DNA of 64,000 bases from contig OY855903.1 of the NCBI GenBank assembly GCA_963693305.1, positions 28,255,955 through 28,319,954 on the forward strand, written 5' to 3'. Position 1 is the first letter of the stretch. Each line of letters opens with the position of its first letter. This stretch comes from Meandrina meandrites. Lineage: Eukaryota > Cnidaria > Anthozoa > Scleractinia > Meandrinidae. The notes under the pieces are model-generated. The model made no database searches and was not told where the DNA came from. It was given only the letters and a program-made list of their open reading frames with translations. This document shows, piece by piece, positions 1-13,600 of this stretch. The position numbers and the translations under genes are program-made.

Positions 1-354
1 TGTTATTGGTCTTCAATTTTCTAGACAGTTCTTGTCTTTTCTTTTCTTTTCAATATGTGTTATACTGGCTTGTTTCCATGAGTGTGACATTTCTTTTGTT
101 AAAAGCCTCGTTAAATGAATCAACCATAAACTTGCCCAATAAAGGCCAGAATGTTTTACAAAATTCTTTTGGGATTCCATCGTTCCCAGGCGTTTATCCC
201 GTGCGAAAACAGCCTAATATATTTTCGTTGTTAGACCACCTGTACGGCTGGGTAAGGAGTGTAAGGCAGCATGTGAACTCCCTCACGGTGTAGGTGAAGC
301 AACTTGTTATTTGAGAACTGAAGACTGCGAAGTGTGAAGATATAAGCTCCATAC

Positions 355-464
355 CTTTTTCCAAAATATGTTGGCTTTTTGGATTTGTGGATGCTTTGTT
401 GTTCATTTGTACCTTGGGTCACGTCATCTTTAGTATGCCTCACAGGGATGGGCGGTTTTTTGAA
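355..464 (-). CDS. nbn: nbn exon 12 (basic linker)
   Basis: The acceptor TTGTTCCTTAG keeps frame with exon 11, and the donor AAAAAG|GTATGG is good. It encodes a Lys-rich linker with no recognised domain. The next exon was not found before base 1. Confidence 0.6.
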
Positions 465-1900
465 CTAAGGAACAAAAAATGAAACTACAGAAACTACACT
501 CTTAAACTTCCCTACGCGTTCCCCAGGTTTTACTCACCCTGACTTTTCAATGTTTTTACGAATGTGGACATAATATCTATTAAGTATTTTCATATGACCT
601 GAAGGTCAGTGAAGGCTTCAAATATCTTCACTGCTGACATGAATAGCTACAGGTGGGAAATCTGCAGACAAGTGTCCCTGAAAATCAGATGACAAAACAA
701 GCAGAGTACTATCTGCTCACTTCACATCACCAATGACTGGGGCTGGCTGAGAGGTCAGCAAGGTGGATAACACTGTGATATCAAACCTTTCACCTCATTA
801 TCATTAGCGTTTACTTGTTCTCAATAATACTTAGTTTCGGATATTGTCCTCCACAATTACCTGTGTTTCCTGGTCCGTAAAATGTTGTGAGCAAGCCCTT
901 TGTGACATTAAATCTGCAGCTTGAAAAGACTGGCTTACAAGACTCTGCGTTAAAGGAGGAACTGAGGTAAAAGAAATGAACAATCCTTTAAATCGACTGC
1001 ACAAGTTCTATCAGATGTTTGATTATTCACCACACTGGAATGTGCATTGAGACTTGTGGGTTCTAAAATAAGCTTTGTAAGCTAAGAGCCAGTTCATTAC
1101 AACTAAAAGGCAGCAATGATGATTCCTCTATGTTCAAGATGGAATAGCAGATTGATAAACTGCAGGAATTGCCTCTGCTTCAGCCGTGTGCAGGAAACAG
1201 AAAACCTTCTGAAGGAGAATTGAAGTGACGAATAGCTTTCATAAATTTATAAAATAAAATGTAAAAAGAACTAAACAGCTCTGGCATTCACTTTGCATGA
1301 TGGTGAGTCCGAGTGAAGATCTGGCACATTACAACTTACATTAAATTACGCATTTATATTATATTCAGGAGTGCTATCACCAGCTAACTGTAATGCAATG
1401 TGCACTTCACTTAGCCTGAATAACACTCAGGTTATCCTGTTGATGGTAACTTTCAATAATGGTAATGGGTATTCCTTGTTTTGTTGATTTTGTTTGGTTT
1501 CACTCGCTATGGCCCTTTGGGTTGAGAGAGTTAGGTACAATACAGGGACAATAAGCAAAGTAAGCTGTATGTCAAAGAAAATTGTAGCAGGAGTTATCAG
1601 CTATTAGTCCACTCTATGTTTATACAAACCAGCAGTGATACTTGGATTACAATACTTGTCCAAAGACATAAAGAGCAATGCCAAACCAAGCTCAGATTCA
1701 GGGATAGGGCGGCATCTTTGTCTAGCAAACAAAAATAAATGAATGAATTTTCAAAAAGGGTAAAACTCCTACATTATGCCATATTACTGTTTTGTAAGAG
1801 ATGTATGTTTCTCATATTGTGATTTTAAATTTAATGAAATAAAACCTGTGACATGTATATAATGCATTTGTCCAGTTGGTGGTGGTGGTGGTGGTGGTGG

Positions 1901-1952
<52 letters not shown>

Positions 1953-4900
1953 AATAATAATACTTTATTCAAATACAGAGTACAAAGAGTATTTGAAAAG
2001 GAGGACCATGAGGTTATCCCTATTTAGGTCCCCGAACTAAAATTACAATCTAAAATTTACGTAAATAATTAACAATTTCAAATTTAAAAATTTAAAATAT
2101 CTGTTAAGTAAATAATTAAGGGTGTCTGTAAAACCCGGAACAGCCCGGAACACCCCGGAACATCCCGGAACACCCCGGAACATCCGGAACACCCCGGAAC
2201 ACCAAAATTTTTTCAACACAGATAATAAAAAATGCAAAATAAATTAAAATAAACAAATAAAAATACTAATTAAATAACTATTGTATGAAGCTGAACTGGA
2301 GCATACTCATTGCCGAATCCAAACACTTACAACAAGCTTCCGAATATTATCGAAGTCTCTTGACTGAACAATTTATTGCCAACGAGTCAGGCCTTCTGGA
2401 AGACCAGAAGGCCTGACGAGGCGGCAGATTATAGAGCCGTGAGAAGATTTGTATGTGCGGAAAAAATCTCACAAACGCTCCAAAATGTAGAAATGTAAGT
2501 AATGTAATGTAATGTAATGTAATGTAAGGTAATGTAATGTAAGGTAGATCGTGACGACACAATGTCTGATGTTTTTAGCCAATCTGTTGAGCAGAAACTG
2601 TTCAGCACGTGCACAATTTGTCATAGTTGTGGCCAATCAGCGCGCTACTTATTTGTTCAGCACGTGCACGATGCATGATTCATGGCGTCGATACGTGATC
2701 CGCAAACTCGCATGTGTGAGAAGCTAAACAACGGCCTGCTTTTAGCCATGCATGGCGGGCGCCAAGAATCGCCTGCATAAGGCCTAGACTGTAACCAGAG
2801 GCTCTTCCGAAAAGATTTATTCAAGAAAATCTGCCCAGAATCAATGGAGAAACAAAGAAGATGACCTCGGATACAGGCAAAGTGAAAACTGCTCACGTTT
2901 GTTGCAGTATTGAGCTGAGTGACACTGAATCGCTGCAGAATTATTTCCCTTCGCATTGCCAGTAGATTCTTCCAGTACCAAGTAAGCTTTATTGAGATTA
3001 TTTGAAATTTTTATTTCGATGAAAAGTGCGTTCTTTCGGACTGAAAAAAGATCTGTACGTGACTGCTTATCGAAACAATCTCCGCAGGAATTCCAAACCG
3101 CGGTATGGAAATCGCCACGAAACGTTCATTGCTCTAGTTCTACATCTTGTATTTTAAGAGCACTAAGTACTGTATATATATACTCTGTATATGTGCTTCT
3201 AAAAGCAAATAAAAAGGAAATTTATTTTATGGAGTTGTTTCAAATGACAACCAATGACGTGTATGGCGACAGGAGCTTGTAATTGTAATTGTAGCTCGCG
3301 CCCCACGACGCGAGGTCATAATTTCAAAATAAAGTATTTCTTAGCTGGATGACCTCGAAAGTAAACATTTTATACCTGTTTCTACCGGTATATTTTATTT
3401 TAGGCCGCGAATGCCCTAAATCTTTTTGATTTTCGAACGATTTTCTTCATTGCCAGAATCAAAACAATAACAAACACTCGCAGTCGACAGAGAGTCTTTA
3501 ATATTAAATTTAGTAATCAATTAGTCTTGTGAAGCGGGTAGGGGGTTGGGTAAAATGCAGCCTTTATTTGTGTTACTATATATGAAGTAAACAAAGGTTA
3601 TATATTTTCCGAGTTTCAGTGGCTCACAGCCACTTTGATTTAAGGTCTATTGGACTTAAAAACAGCTGACACCTTTCCAAAATAGCGGCATAGAACTGCA
3701 ATGGCTTGCAACCCTCAAATTACATGGATTTCACAAGGTTTCTCACTACTTTAGTATCATTTTAGAACTCCTTCATTAGGCCTTCACCAAATCGCATCAG
3801 TTTATTCCACAAACATTCCGCAACGAATACATGCAATGTACATTGATCACACCCACATCATAAAGTGTACTTTTAGTCAAACATTTACAATAAATTTATT
3901 ATCCTCACAACCCTTCTCTCTTGTTGTACTCGTTGGCACTTCTACCGATAGGTACCACTAGTTCAAATGATAGTACAAAAATATGCGCTTGTTTTTAGTA
4001 CGCACAATAATTCGGAAGAGGAAGACGCAAAATTTAATACAGTGAACTACACTGCATTTGTGTCGGTTAAAAAAGGAAGCAAACGGAGCCAAGCTCTCAC
4101 AATGTCAACTACAGTAAATTAACAAATTACAACTCTTACTAACGAATGGCGACTTTTCGCATTTCAAGAACAGCCCTTACCATATCGCAAACTGAGAAAT
4201 TGCACTTGTATTCGGTATAAGGAAACTAATCGCACGGCTGTAAGGACCAACTACACTTATTCCCAACGTCAGTTCTAAATTAACATGGTGCAAACAAGCT
4301 TGGCGACTGCATCAACCAATTTTATTAAGGAATGTCTTTTTGTGACCGCAAACGAGACCATCAAAATTTCCCACAGAAAGAAATTCCTGTGGTTTTAAAC
4401 ATGTAGTGTGAGTCTGTAACTACTGTCACGCAATATTTTGAAGTTGCCGTTCTCGTTGGTCTATGTGAAAATGGAACTCTGCGTGAACACTTCAAATTTA
4501 AAATTTACCCCTGAAGTCACTTCCGACGGCCGCGGGAAAAATGTAACTTGGAATTACATTAAATTAAATTTGACATTTATTGACGTTTTTCGCTGTTCTT
4601 TCCTCAGACAAGGGCATTCGGAAATATGAAATTTTCGGGTCATTGTTGGAAGCCTTTGCTTACTTAGACCGAATACAAAACCTTTCGTAAAGTCTTCCAG
4701 GGTCTTCTGTTTAAGTCCTTTTGTGAAAGGTCAATCTTTGAAATTCTGATTTTGTCCAATGAGTATGCTCCAGTTCATCTTTATTGCCAACGAGTCAGGC
4801 CTTCTGGAAGACCAGAAGGCCTGACGAGGCGGCAGATTATAGAGCCGTGAGAAGATTTGTATGTGCGGAAAAAATCTCACAAACGCTCCAAAATGTAGAA

Positions 4901-7574
4901 ATGTAATGTAATGTAATGTAATGTAATGTAAGGTAATGTAATGTAAGGTAGATCGTGACGACACAATGTCTGATGTTTTTAGCCAATCTGTTGAGCAGAA
5001 ACTGTTCAGCACGTGCACAATTTGTCATAGTTGTGGCCAATCAGCGCGCTACTTATTTGTTCAGCACGTGCACGATGCATGATTCATGGCGTCGATACGT
5101 GATCCGCAAACTCACATGTGTGAGAAGCTAAACAACGGCCTGCTTTTAGCCATGCATGGCGGGTGCCAAGAATCGCCTGCGTAAGGCCTAGACTGTAACC
5201 AGAGGCTCTTCCGAAAAGATTTATTCAAGAAAATCTGCCCAGAATCAATGGAGAAACAAAGAAGATGACCTCGGATATAGGCAAAGTGAAAACTGCTCAC
5301 GTTTGTTGCAGTATTGAGCTGAGTGACACTGAATCGCTGCAGAATTATTTCCCTTCGCATTGCCAGTAGATTCTTCCAGTACCAAGTAAGCTTTATTGAG
5401 ATTATTTGAAATTTTTATTTCGATGAAAAGTGCGTTCTTTCGGACTGAAAAAAGATCGAACTGAAAGCATTTAGAATCTGTACTTGACCGCTTATCGAAA
5501 CAATCTCCGCAGGAATTCCAAACCGCGGTATGGAAATCGCCACGAAATGTTCATTGCTCTAGTTCTACATCTTGTATTTTAAGAGCACTAAGTACTGTAT
5601 ATATATACTCTGTATATGTGCTTCTAAAAGCAAATAAAAAGGAAATTTATTTTATGGAGTTGTTTCAAATGACGACCAATGACGCGTATGGCGACAGGAG
5701 CTTGTAATTGTAATTGTAGCTCGCGCCCCACGACGCGAGGTCATAATTTCAAAATAAAGTATTTCTTAGCTGGATGACCTCGAAAGTAAACATTTTATAC
5801 CTGTTTCTACCGGTATATTTTATTTTAGGCCGCGAATGCCCTAAATCTTTTTTATTTTCGAACGATTTTCTTCATTGCCAGAATCAAAACAATAACAAAC
5901 ACTCGCAGTCGACAGAGAGTCTTTAATATTAAATTTAGTAATCAATTAGTCTTGTGAAGCGGGTAGGGGGTTGGGTAAAATGCAGCCTTTATTTGTGTTA
6001 CTATATATGAAGTAAACAAAGGCTATATATTTTCCGAGTTTCAGTGGCTCACAGCCACTTTGATTTAAGTTCTATTGGACTTAAAAACAGCTGACACCTT
6101 TCCAAAATAGTGGCATAGAACTGCAATGGCTTGCAACCCTCAAATTACATGGATTTCACAAGGTTTCTCACTACTTTAGTATCATTTTAGAACTCCTTCA
6201 TTAGGCCTTCACCAAATCGCATCAGTTTATTCCACAAACATTCCGCAACGAATACATGCAATGTACATTGATCACACCCACATCATAAAGTGTACTTTTA
6301 GTCAAACATTTACAATAAATTTATTATCCTCACAACCCTTCTCTCTTGTTGTACTCGTTGGCACTTCTACCGATAGGTACCACTAGTATAATACCGTAAA
6401 AACTCGTGTATAAGCCGCACTCATAGATAAGCCGCACCCCAAAATTTCAAGCACGATTTTGAGAAAAAAATAAAAACTGGCGGAAAAATGCCCAGTTGAT
6501 TGTGAAAAATGCTAGATTATGAGGAAATTTCAACAATCAATAAAGCTAAAGTTGATTCCTTGAGCCTTTCCGATGTAACTATGGCAGGATGTACCATAAA
6601 CGAGGAAACACATAAACGGAAAACACTTCAGTCTTACCCAGAATTTTATAGAATAAACATCATTTCTGACAACTTTGACATTTTTTATCTTTTTCTGCCA
6701 TTCGTTGACAGATATTTCTTCATTCATCACAGTTTTTACACCAAATTTTGCGTGAAGAACAGACATGGTAGTCGTTGTGTTCGTGAAAACGTTCGTAGCT
6801 TAGTAACCAGGCACTCGTTCGGACAACTAGTATCCAGGCCCATCGCCAAAAGACACGTGAAACGCCTGGAGGTTTAAAATTGTTCACGGACGAAAAGCGG
6901 GGGTTTCGTCGCTGTTTTGAGGGAAAAAACTTTTTCAAAATGATCAGTCTCTTTGTTATTTTTGTTTGTGAGGATAGTAAAGAGCTGCTTTGTCGCTTAT
7001 ATGGAGCAATTTTTCAGTCTTATGAGCAAAAACGCCCAGAGGATGCGGAGGATGCAGATGTGAGCGATTTACGTGGACCCGCACGGCCGCATCCTGTCAG
7101 ATGCCCTGTTTGCATGCAATGGTCTTGTAGATAAGCCGCACCCACGATTTTGAGCCACAAATTTTGGCAAAAAAGTGCGGCTTATACACGAGTTTTTACG
7201 GTATTTATTTAATTCATATTTTTGTTTCATTTATTTTAATTTATTTTGCATCTTTTATTATCTGTGTTGAAAAAATTTTGGTGTTCCGGGGTGTTCCGGG
7301 GGGTACGTTCCGGGGTGTTCCGGGGTGTTCTGGGGTATTCCGGGGTGTTCCGGGGTGTTCCGGGGTGTTCCGGGTTTTACAGACACCCAATAATTAACAA
7401 TCTAAAATTTAAAGATTGAAAATATCTATTACGTAAATAATTAACAGTCTGAAATTTAAAATCTAAAATATCTATGATATCTATAAATTTTAGGTACTAT
7501 TTAACAATTAGACCTGTAGCCCTTGAGGGCTACGGGTTAATAGCCCATGAGGCGAAGCCGAATGGGCTATTAAC

Positions 7575-7608
<34 letters not shown>

Positions 7609-10600
7609 TAGTATCGCCCAACTAGTCGGACAGAAAAAGCAATAATAAAGTTAGCAAATGCAAGTTGAAGAAAGATTTATTTGGGAATAAAATGAAAGAA
7701 AGTGTCATGAATTTCGCTACTCAATGACTATTACTAATAGTCCTCTAGTAGCGTAGCCAATCAAAATGCAGGATTCGCATTAGTCCACTAGTTGGGTGAT
7801 ACTAATAAGTAATAGGTACTATTTAGTAATATTAGATGACTTGGCCAGCTTGTATGCTGAACATGGAGTTCAGGTACAAAAACACAGAATAAGAGCCTTA
7901 TTTGTACACAAACTGGGTCATCACAAACCTTCTCAGTATTTCTATTACATGCATGATCCATTGCTGGGAAGCAGCAGGTAATGTATTTTGTTCCCTAATG
8001 TCCACCATCATTACACATACACCACTAGATACCAAACGATCATCTGTCTCACTTCCAGGAGTGTCTCTCAATAATGTGCTTCCACCACTTGACTCCACAG
8101 CCTGATGAACCCGCTTGTACTAACAAACATAAACAACAAATTTATAAAATGGTTGTAATGTGAAACCAATTACTTTTGGGGTATGCAATGTTTTTATTAT
8201 TTATTTTGTTAAAAATGCTTATTATAGCATACAAACACATACCACAATGAAAGTATATCAATAAAACTAACCTGCCCCCCCCCCCCCCCCCCACCCCTCT
8301 TCTTTTTTCTTTTTCATGGGGGAGAAAAACAGAACATCTGAGCACAGGTTACAATAAAACAGGAACAAAAATGTTGAATGAGGTTAAATATTTTATTTAA
8401 CTTAGTTAACGACTAGGAACTGCTTGTAGCTGTTCTGTAGTTGTGGCGTTAGCTTGGTATTAGCGTGGCGTTGGCGTGGCTTGATGTTTATTAGCGTACT
8501 TTGGTGGGCTGGCAATATCTTATGCATGGTGTTTACTTCTGTTCTAGGCGCTGTGGGCAACTTCCGGCGCACTCGTGGTCAGCGGTGTGCCGTTGCACAT
8601 GCCAGTAGTTTCACTGAGTCTCGTAGTTTGACTGAGTTTAGTGCTCAAGGCATTCTGGCTTACTACAAATATATATTTTTTTATCTTTCCACTGAATTCT
8701 TGATTCCGTGTGAGAGGTGTTTGGGCTGGGGCTAGGTGTGACGGGCGGGACTCGTGGGTGGGTTGTGGCTAGGGCAGGCTTTTGGGGTGTTCTTGCTACC
8801 TGGGTTTGGGGTCGGCAGCTCCAGCCCCCATGTTCCTAGGCACCCAACCTCCATGTGCGATGCAGGCGTTAACAAAACAAAGCGAGTAAAGGCCATGTTA
8901 TGTGAGGCAATTTTTCTTGCAACTTACAACACAACAAACATTGTATTGCCAGTTGCCGAAAACAAATCCACACAACAATAAGCCAATCAGATCACATGGC
9001 CTGCAGCCATAAGATAAATTCAGGTTATTGTTCCTTATTACCTGCTTTTTACTGATGAAAATAAATGTTTTTCCACTGAGCAAAGTTCTTCTGGCCTCAT
9101 TAGGGAAAAAACTTGCATCTTGAGAGCTGATTGTTTCCTCTTTCAAGACGGGAAGGTACCTTCATGTAAGATACAGAGTAACCATGACTACACACCCCAC
9201 TTTGTACAACATTCTTTAGTTATTAAATATGTATTCTGTGTCTGGGAGAAACGAGAAATGCTGTAAGAACATGAGCCATACAGTTATCTGAAGTTCTTGC
9301 AAACATTTTGAGTGTTTCTATCGATTAAATGGAGGCATCATGGTATTTTGGGAAATTCTGTTTATTTTTGTTTATTATGGCAAAATCACTGTCACAGCAT
9401 TTTAAATGAAAATAAGTGGAGTCAAGATTTTTCTGTTTACCCACTTACAAAATAAATCCATTTTAATCTTCTGTCCATTCATGCCCCTTCTTTGCATCTC
9501 TGCATTTCTTTTGAGAGTCTCAGTAGCTTTAAGTTGTTATTGCAATATTTCAGTCAATTCAATGACCAGCTGCATAAAATTGCGAGCATGAACTATGTTT
9601 TCTGAATTTTTCATTCTCAATATTTCTCTCCTTCTATTTCTTCTTTGGAGATAATTTTTTCTTGTCTATTTTTAAATTCTACAAAGCTGTGTATGCAATC
9701 AAAAAATATTAATACATGTATATAATTGGTAAAAGGGTGTTTTTTTCTTTAGTGGAAAACTGAAAAATGTTTACCAACACACAGTGCAGCACCATTTCTT
9801 TTTCTGTTTGCAACAATCAACATAATTTGTGTTTGGATAGTCAAGGCTGATGGTTGAAGTATTTACATCACTTAGCCAGCTGCAGAGGAAACGGCTTTGG
9901 GGCTTTAAATACTGCAGAGCTCTTGGATCACATTTGAAAACTTAGTTTAGTATAACTGTACCTTTCAACTGATGGAAGAGTTGAACCTGCATTCACAACA
10001 TCATCAAAGTACGATGGTTTAACAATTGGACAGCATTCAGCTAAAGCATGAATCACCTTGCCGGGAGTGAGACAAAATCAAAACATCAATGTATGACCTG
10101 ACATCCAGAAATCTTTCCTGGAAAACTGTGTTCATCGCATCAGCAATTCATCATCATCATCAAATTTATTAATAAATGTGTCAAAATCCTCTAGCATGCC
10201 GAACAAGGGACACTGTTACTTCAAACAGCCTTTCAGACTTTATATGAAAGAATTAAATTTTATACATGTATAACTATTATTGACAAATCACTTCATAGGA
10301 CCAATCTTGACCATAACCATAACTAATTGTTCTTTTTTCTTTTCTTTTTAAATTAAATAACGTGTCTTACCCAAAACATGCTTGATACAGAACTATGTAA
10401 ATATTTTGACAGGAAAAAAAACTGTATTCATGAAATCAACTGTCTGTACCTTTATCGTAAATGTCAGTCCATCCATCACAAGGTGACTCACAGTGTTTTG
10501 TCTCCAGTCATTTACTATGTGGCCACCTACATGTGGTATTAAAGAATTTTTTCATCATAAAAATTAGAAAAATAATGATATCATTTTCTTTGTTCCCTGG

Positions 10601-13600
10601 TCACTGACACTATAACTCAAAAACATGTGACTTCAAGACTCATTTATCCCCTGACACCATAATAAATGTCATTTGTCTACCACAAAAGGGAAACAACTTC
10701 ACTAGCAACCTTCCTAGCTACTTAAAAACTAAACTAAATCTAGGACCAAAGTGACAATAGTATTTAAATAAAGTCTGTGCAAACTACAAGCTCTCAAAGG
10801 ATGGAAGAAACTTGATTCAGCACTGACATTGATTACAAATGATCATTGACCGGAACTGTAAACTGTTGTTTATTACCAGATATGGCATGTGCAATGAGCA
10901 TGTAAGTTGTTATTTTTTCGTTGAAGGAAGTGTATGAGGAGAATGTGCTAGGACTTAAAGGTGGAATTGTACAATGATCAAGTGAGTTTTGAGTGTATCC
11001 TTGAGTTCAGTAATTCATAAGCTTAGCTGTGACTCACTCTGACAATCTCCTTTGTTGCATCTCTTGCAAGATCAGCAAACAAGAAATTAAAAGCTAACCA
11101 TTACATAATGTCTAATACCACAGTCGCTCTACATGCTTCTTGAATATGATAATATGGTTGTCTACATCTTTTCCATTACATTAATTTGTGAGACAGGGAT
11201 CAAGTTATGCATATTTCTGGAAACAATCAACACAAGCCAGCTGCTACAAATCTCCATGAATTCCTAAATAAATAAGTATTTGACAATTTTCAGTCTGTGA
11301 TGCTTATGATCCATCCTATGACAGCTTTAGCTCTGCATTGTTCTTCAAATGCAGGAGTTCCAATAAAATCTGAAGTAGCTAGGCTGCAGCCAGCTGGTTT
11401 AAATAGGGTAACTGACTGTTTGAAAGATCCTTTTTTATTACCTTTCATTTGGAGAAAAAAGTAGTTAACTTTTCTGAGCTCTGAAGATCGAGCAGAGTAT
11501 CAAATGCTTTTTTCACATGTTTCTTGGCTAAATTCAACTTGGCTTAAGGCCACAAAAGTTACTGTTATAGTAATCATTAAGATTCAATTATCTTACCAAG
11601 TCTATGAATGTTACTTTTCAGTATTTTCTTCTGTTTATCATCAAGACAAGATGTGACAACAACCAAAGGACTGTACCTCAACCTGAAAAAATAGCGTCAA
11701 TATAAATATTACCTGTTATATTATTATTTGCATGTAGCTTATTTGAAGGGCTGTGTCTTGTTACTATATTAAAGACCCAGGGGGGTACTCGAAGTATACA
11801 TGACGGGGGGGTCCGACGGAGCTTCATATTGCAAACCCAAAAAAATACACAAGCCTGAAATTTTAGACCCAAAAAAATACCTGGCATCAAAATTTCCAAC
11901 CCTCAAAAATGCAAGACTTAAATACCTCATTACTGATTTATTCAATTAAGCAGAACTTTCTAATGCCTGATTTTGCATCAATAAGCTTATGAAATTCGTA
12001 TGTCCGTTAAGGTATCTTCATCCTCCCTTCTGCTCAACATTTACAGACAACGAAAACCAGAAATGAAAAGTTCGCTCGGAGATAAGACCCCAAAAAATAC
12101 GCGTATTTTTTTAAGACCTTAAAAAAATACATGACAGATCTCTTGACCCAAAAAAATACTGAGCGTGTAAATTTTCAACCCAAAAAAATACGTCGGACCC
12201 CCCCGTCATGTATACTTCGAGTACCCCCCCCCCCCCCCCCCTGGGATTAAAGATTAGGTCTTTACACTGATGCACTTATTCTGGAGTGGCATTTACTTCT
12301 TACTATAAGTGAACTGAAACCCTAATGTTAAGAGCTGTTATATTTTCATTGTCAAGATTAGATTTTACAAGTGTATTGAAACCCTAATTTGGTTATCGTT
12401 TATTTTATTGATATTATCATGGATGGATCATTACATGGTATATTGAAACCCTGATAAAAAACACAACGGACAGCCATGCAATAAAGCAGGGGGGTGGGGT
12501 GGGGTGTGTTTGAAAAATTTGGGATGATAACCGTAGTCTGTGTCTGTGCACTCTTCTACATAATCAGGCAACAGACATCAAATCAGATGCTTTAGTACAC
12601 TGTTAATTTAATATTCATTGTCCAGTTTTGTACCATGTGGTGTACAAAGTCAGTTGTATAGCAGCTCTCGTAAGCTTGTAATTCTACTGGTCCCCTAGTG
12701 TAGCAGCAGCTATTGTTTTGGGGGCTAGGGGCATTGTTCTTGTTGTTTGTTCTATTGTTCTCTCAGCCACTCATGTGAGACCTTACGAGAGCTGCTACAT
12801 GATCCTACAAAGTTAAGTCTGTGCTGGGTAGCCTAATCTGCCAGAGCTTATCCCTGTTTCTGTATAAAGCAACAAAGTATTTCTTCTCACCCCTGGAAAG
12901 GATGCTTCAAAGGGTTACCTCCAGCATTAAATTTGTGCCTATTGATTTATACCTCTGGGTGGAGAGATGCACTATAATTAAGGGCAGAGTGTCTTGCCCA
13001 AGAACACATGGCAGTGACCCCAGCCAGGGCTTGAACCTGAACCACTCAATCTGAAGCACAGCGCCTTGACTATTAGGTCACCACATGTCCCACCAATGAG
13101 AAAAAGTGGCTTATAAATGATCATTCTTTACACAGTCTCATCTGAACATTTTTTGGATTCCCCAGCAAAGAGAAATGCAATAGAAAAAAGTAAAAACAAT
13201 GTATCGATATTGACTTGGTAAAATTTAACAACTGAGAAATACAATCAATGGCTCACCTGTAATAACTGTTGCTTTTTCCAAATAATATTTCATCACCATT
13301 TTTCAAATTAACAGTTCCAGAGATTTTAACACCATTAACAGAAGTGCCATACTTAGAGAAATCTTCCAAAAATACTTGTGATATTTTACTTGGGTCACCC
13401 TGTAATTTAAGTAATTATAAGAAAAAAAATTATTTTGCAATTCTAAACAAGAGCTGTGGTATATTGTCTAGCTAATATCATTTGCCTACCTTAAACTTCA
13501 AGAACCATTTTACCATCAGTTTTTAATTTGCTTTTAATTAATTATTCCATTTTGTACATTTAACACATTCACACCTGAAATGCCCCAAACCACCCATGTG

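Larger units (their letters stand above)
2120..7388. mobile_element. 5.27 kb TIR element with 9 bp target duplication (Mutator-like), in nbn intron 9
   Basis: The ends are inverted: GGGTGTCTGTAAAACCC at 2120 and its complement ending at 7388. Both ends are flanked by the direct repeat AATAATTAA (2111-2119 and 7389-7397). The TIRs are about 150-185 bp and contain tandem GGAACACCCC-type units. Inside are two copies of a 1.6 kb direct repeat and a nested 0.8 kb TIR element next to the right TIR. No transposase is recognised. A 9 bp duplication is typical of Mutator-like elements (established), so that class is inferred. Confidence 0.75.

Noticed and set aside
1784..1972. Frame with poly-Ser and poly-Pro
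   Set aside because: It is a translation of the (GGT)n(GAT)n microsatellite.
2372..6387. LTR retrotransposon reading of the 1.6 kb direct repeats
   Set aside because: No TG...CA ends, no primer-binding site or polypurine tract noticed, and the spacer has no gag-pol coding sequence.
7510..7607. tRNA or structured RNA gene
   Set aside because: The hairpin is a simple long inverted repeat with no cloverleaf or A/B box motifs.
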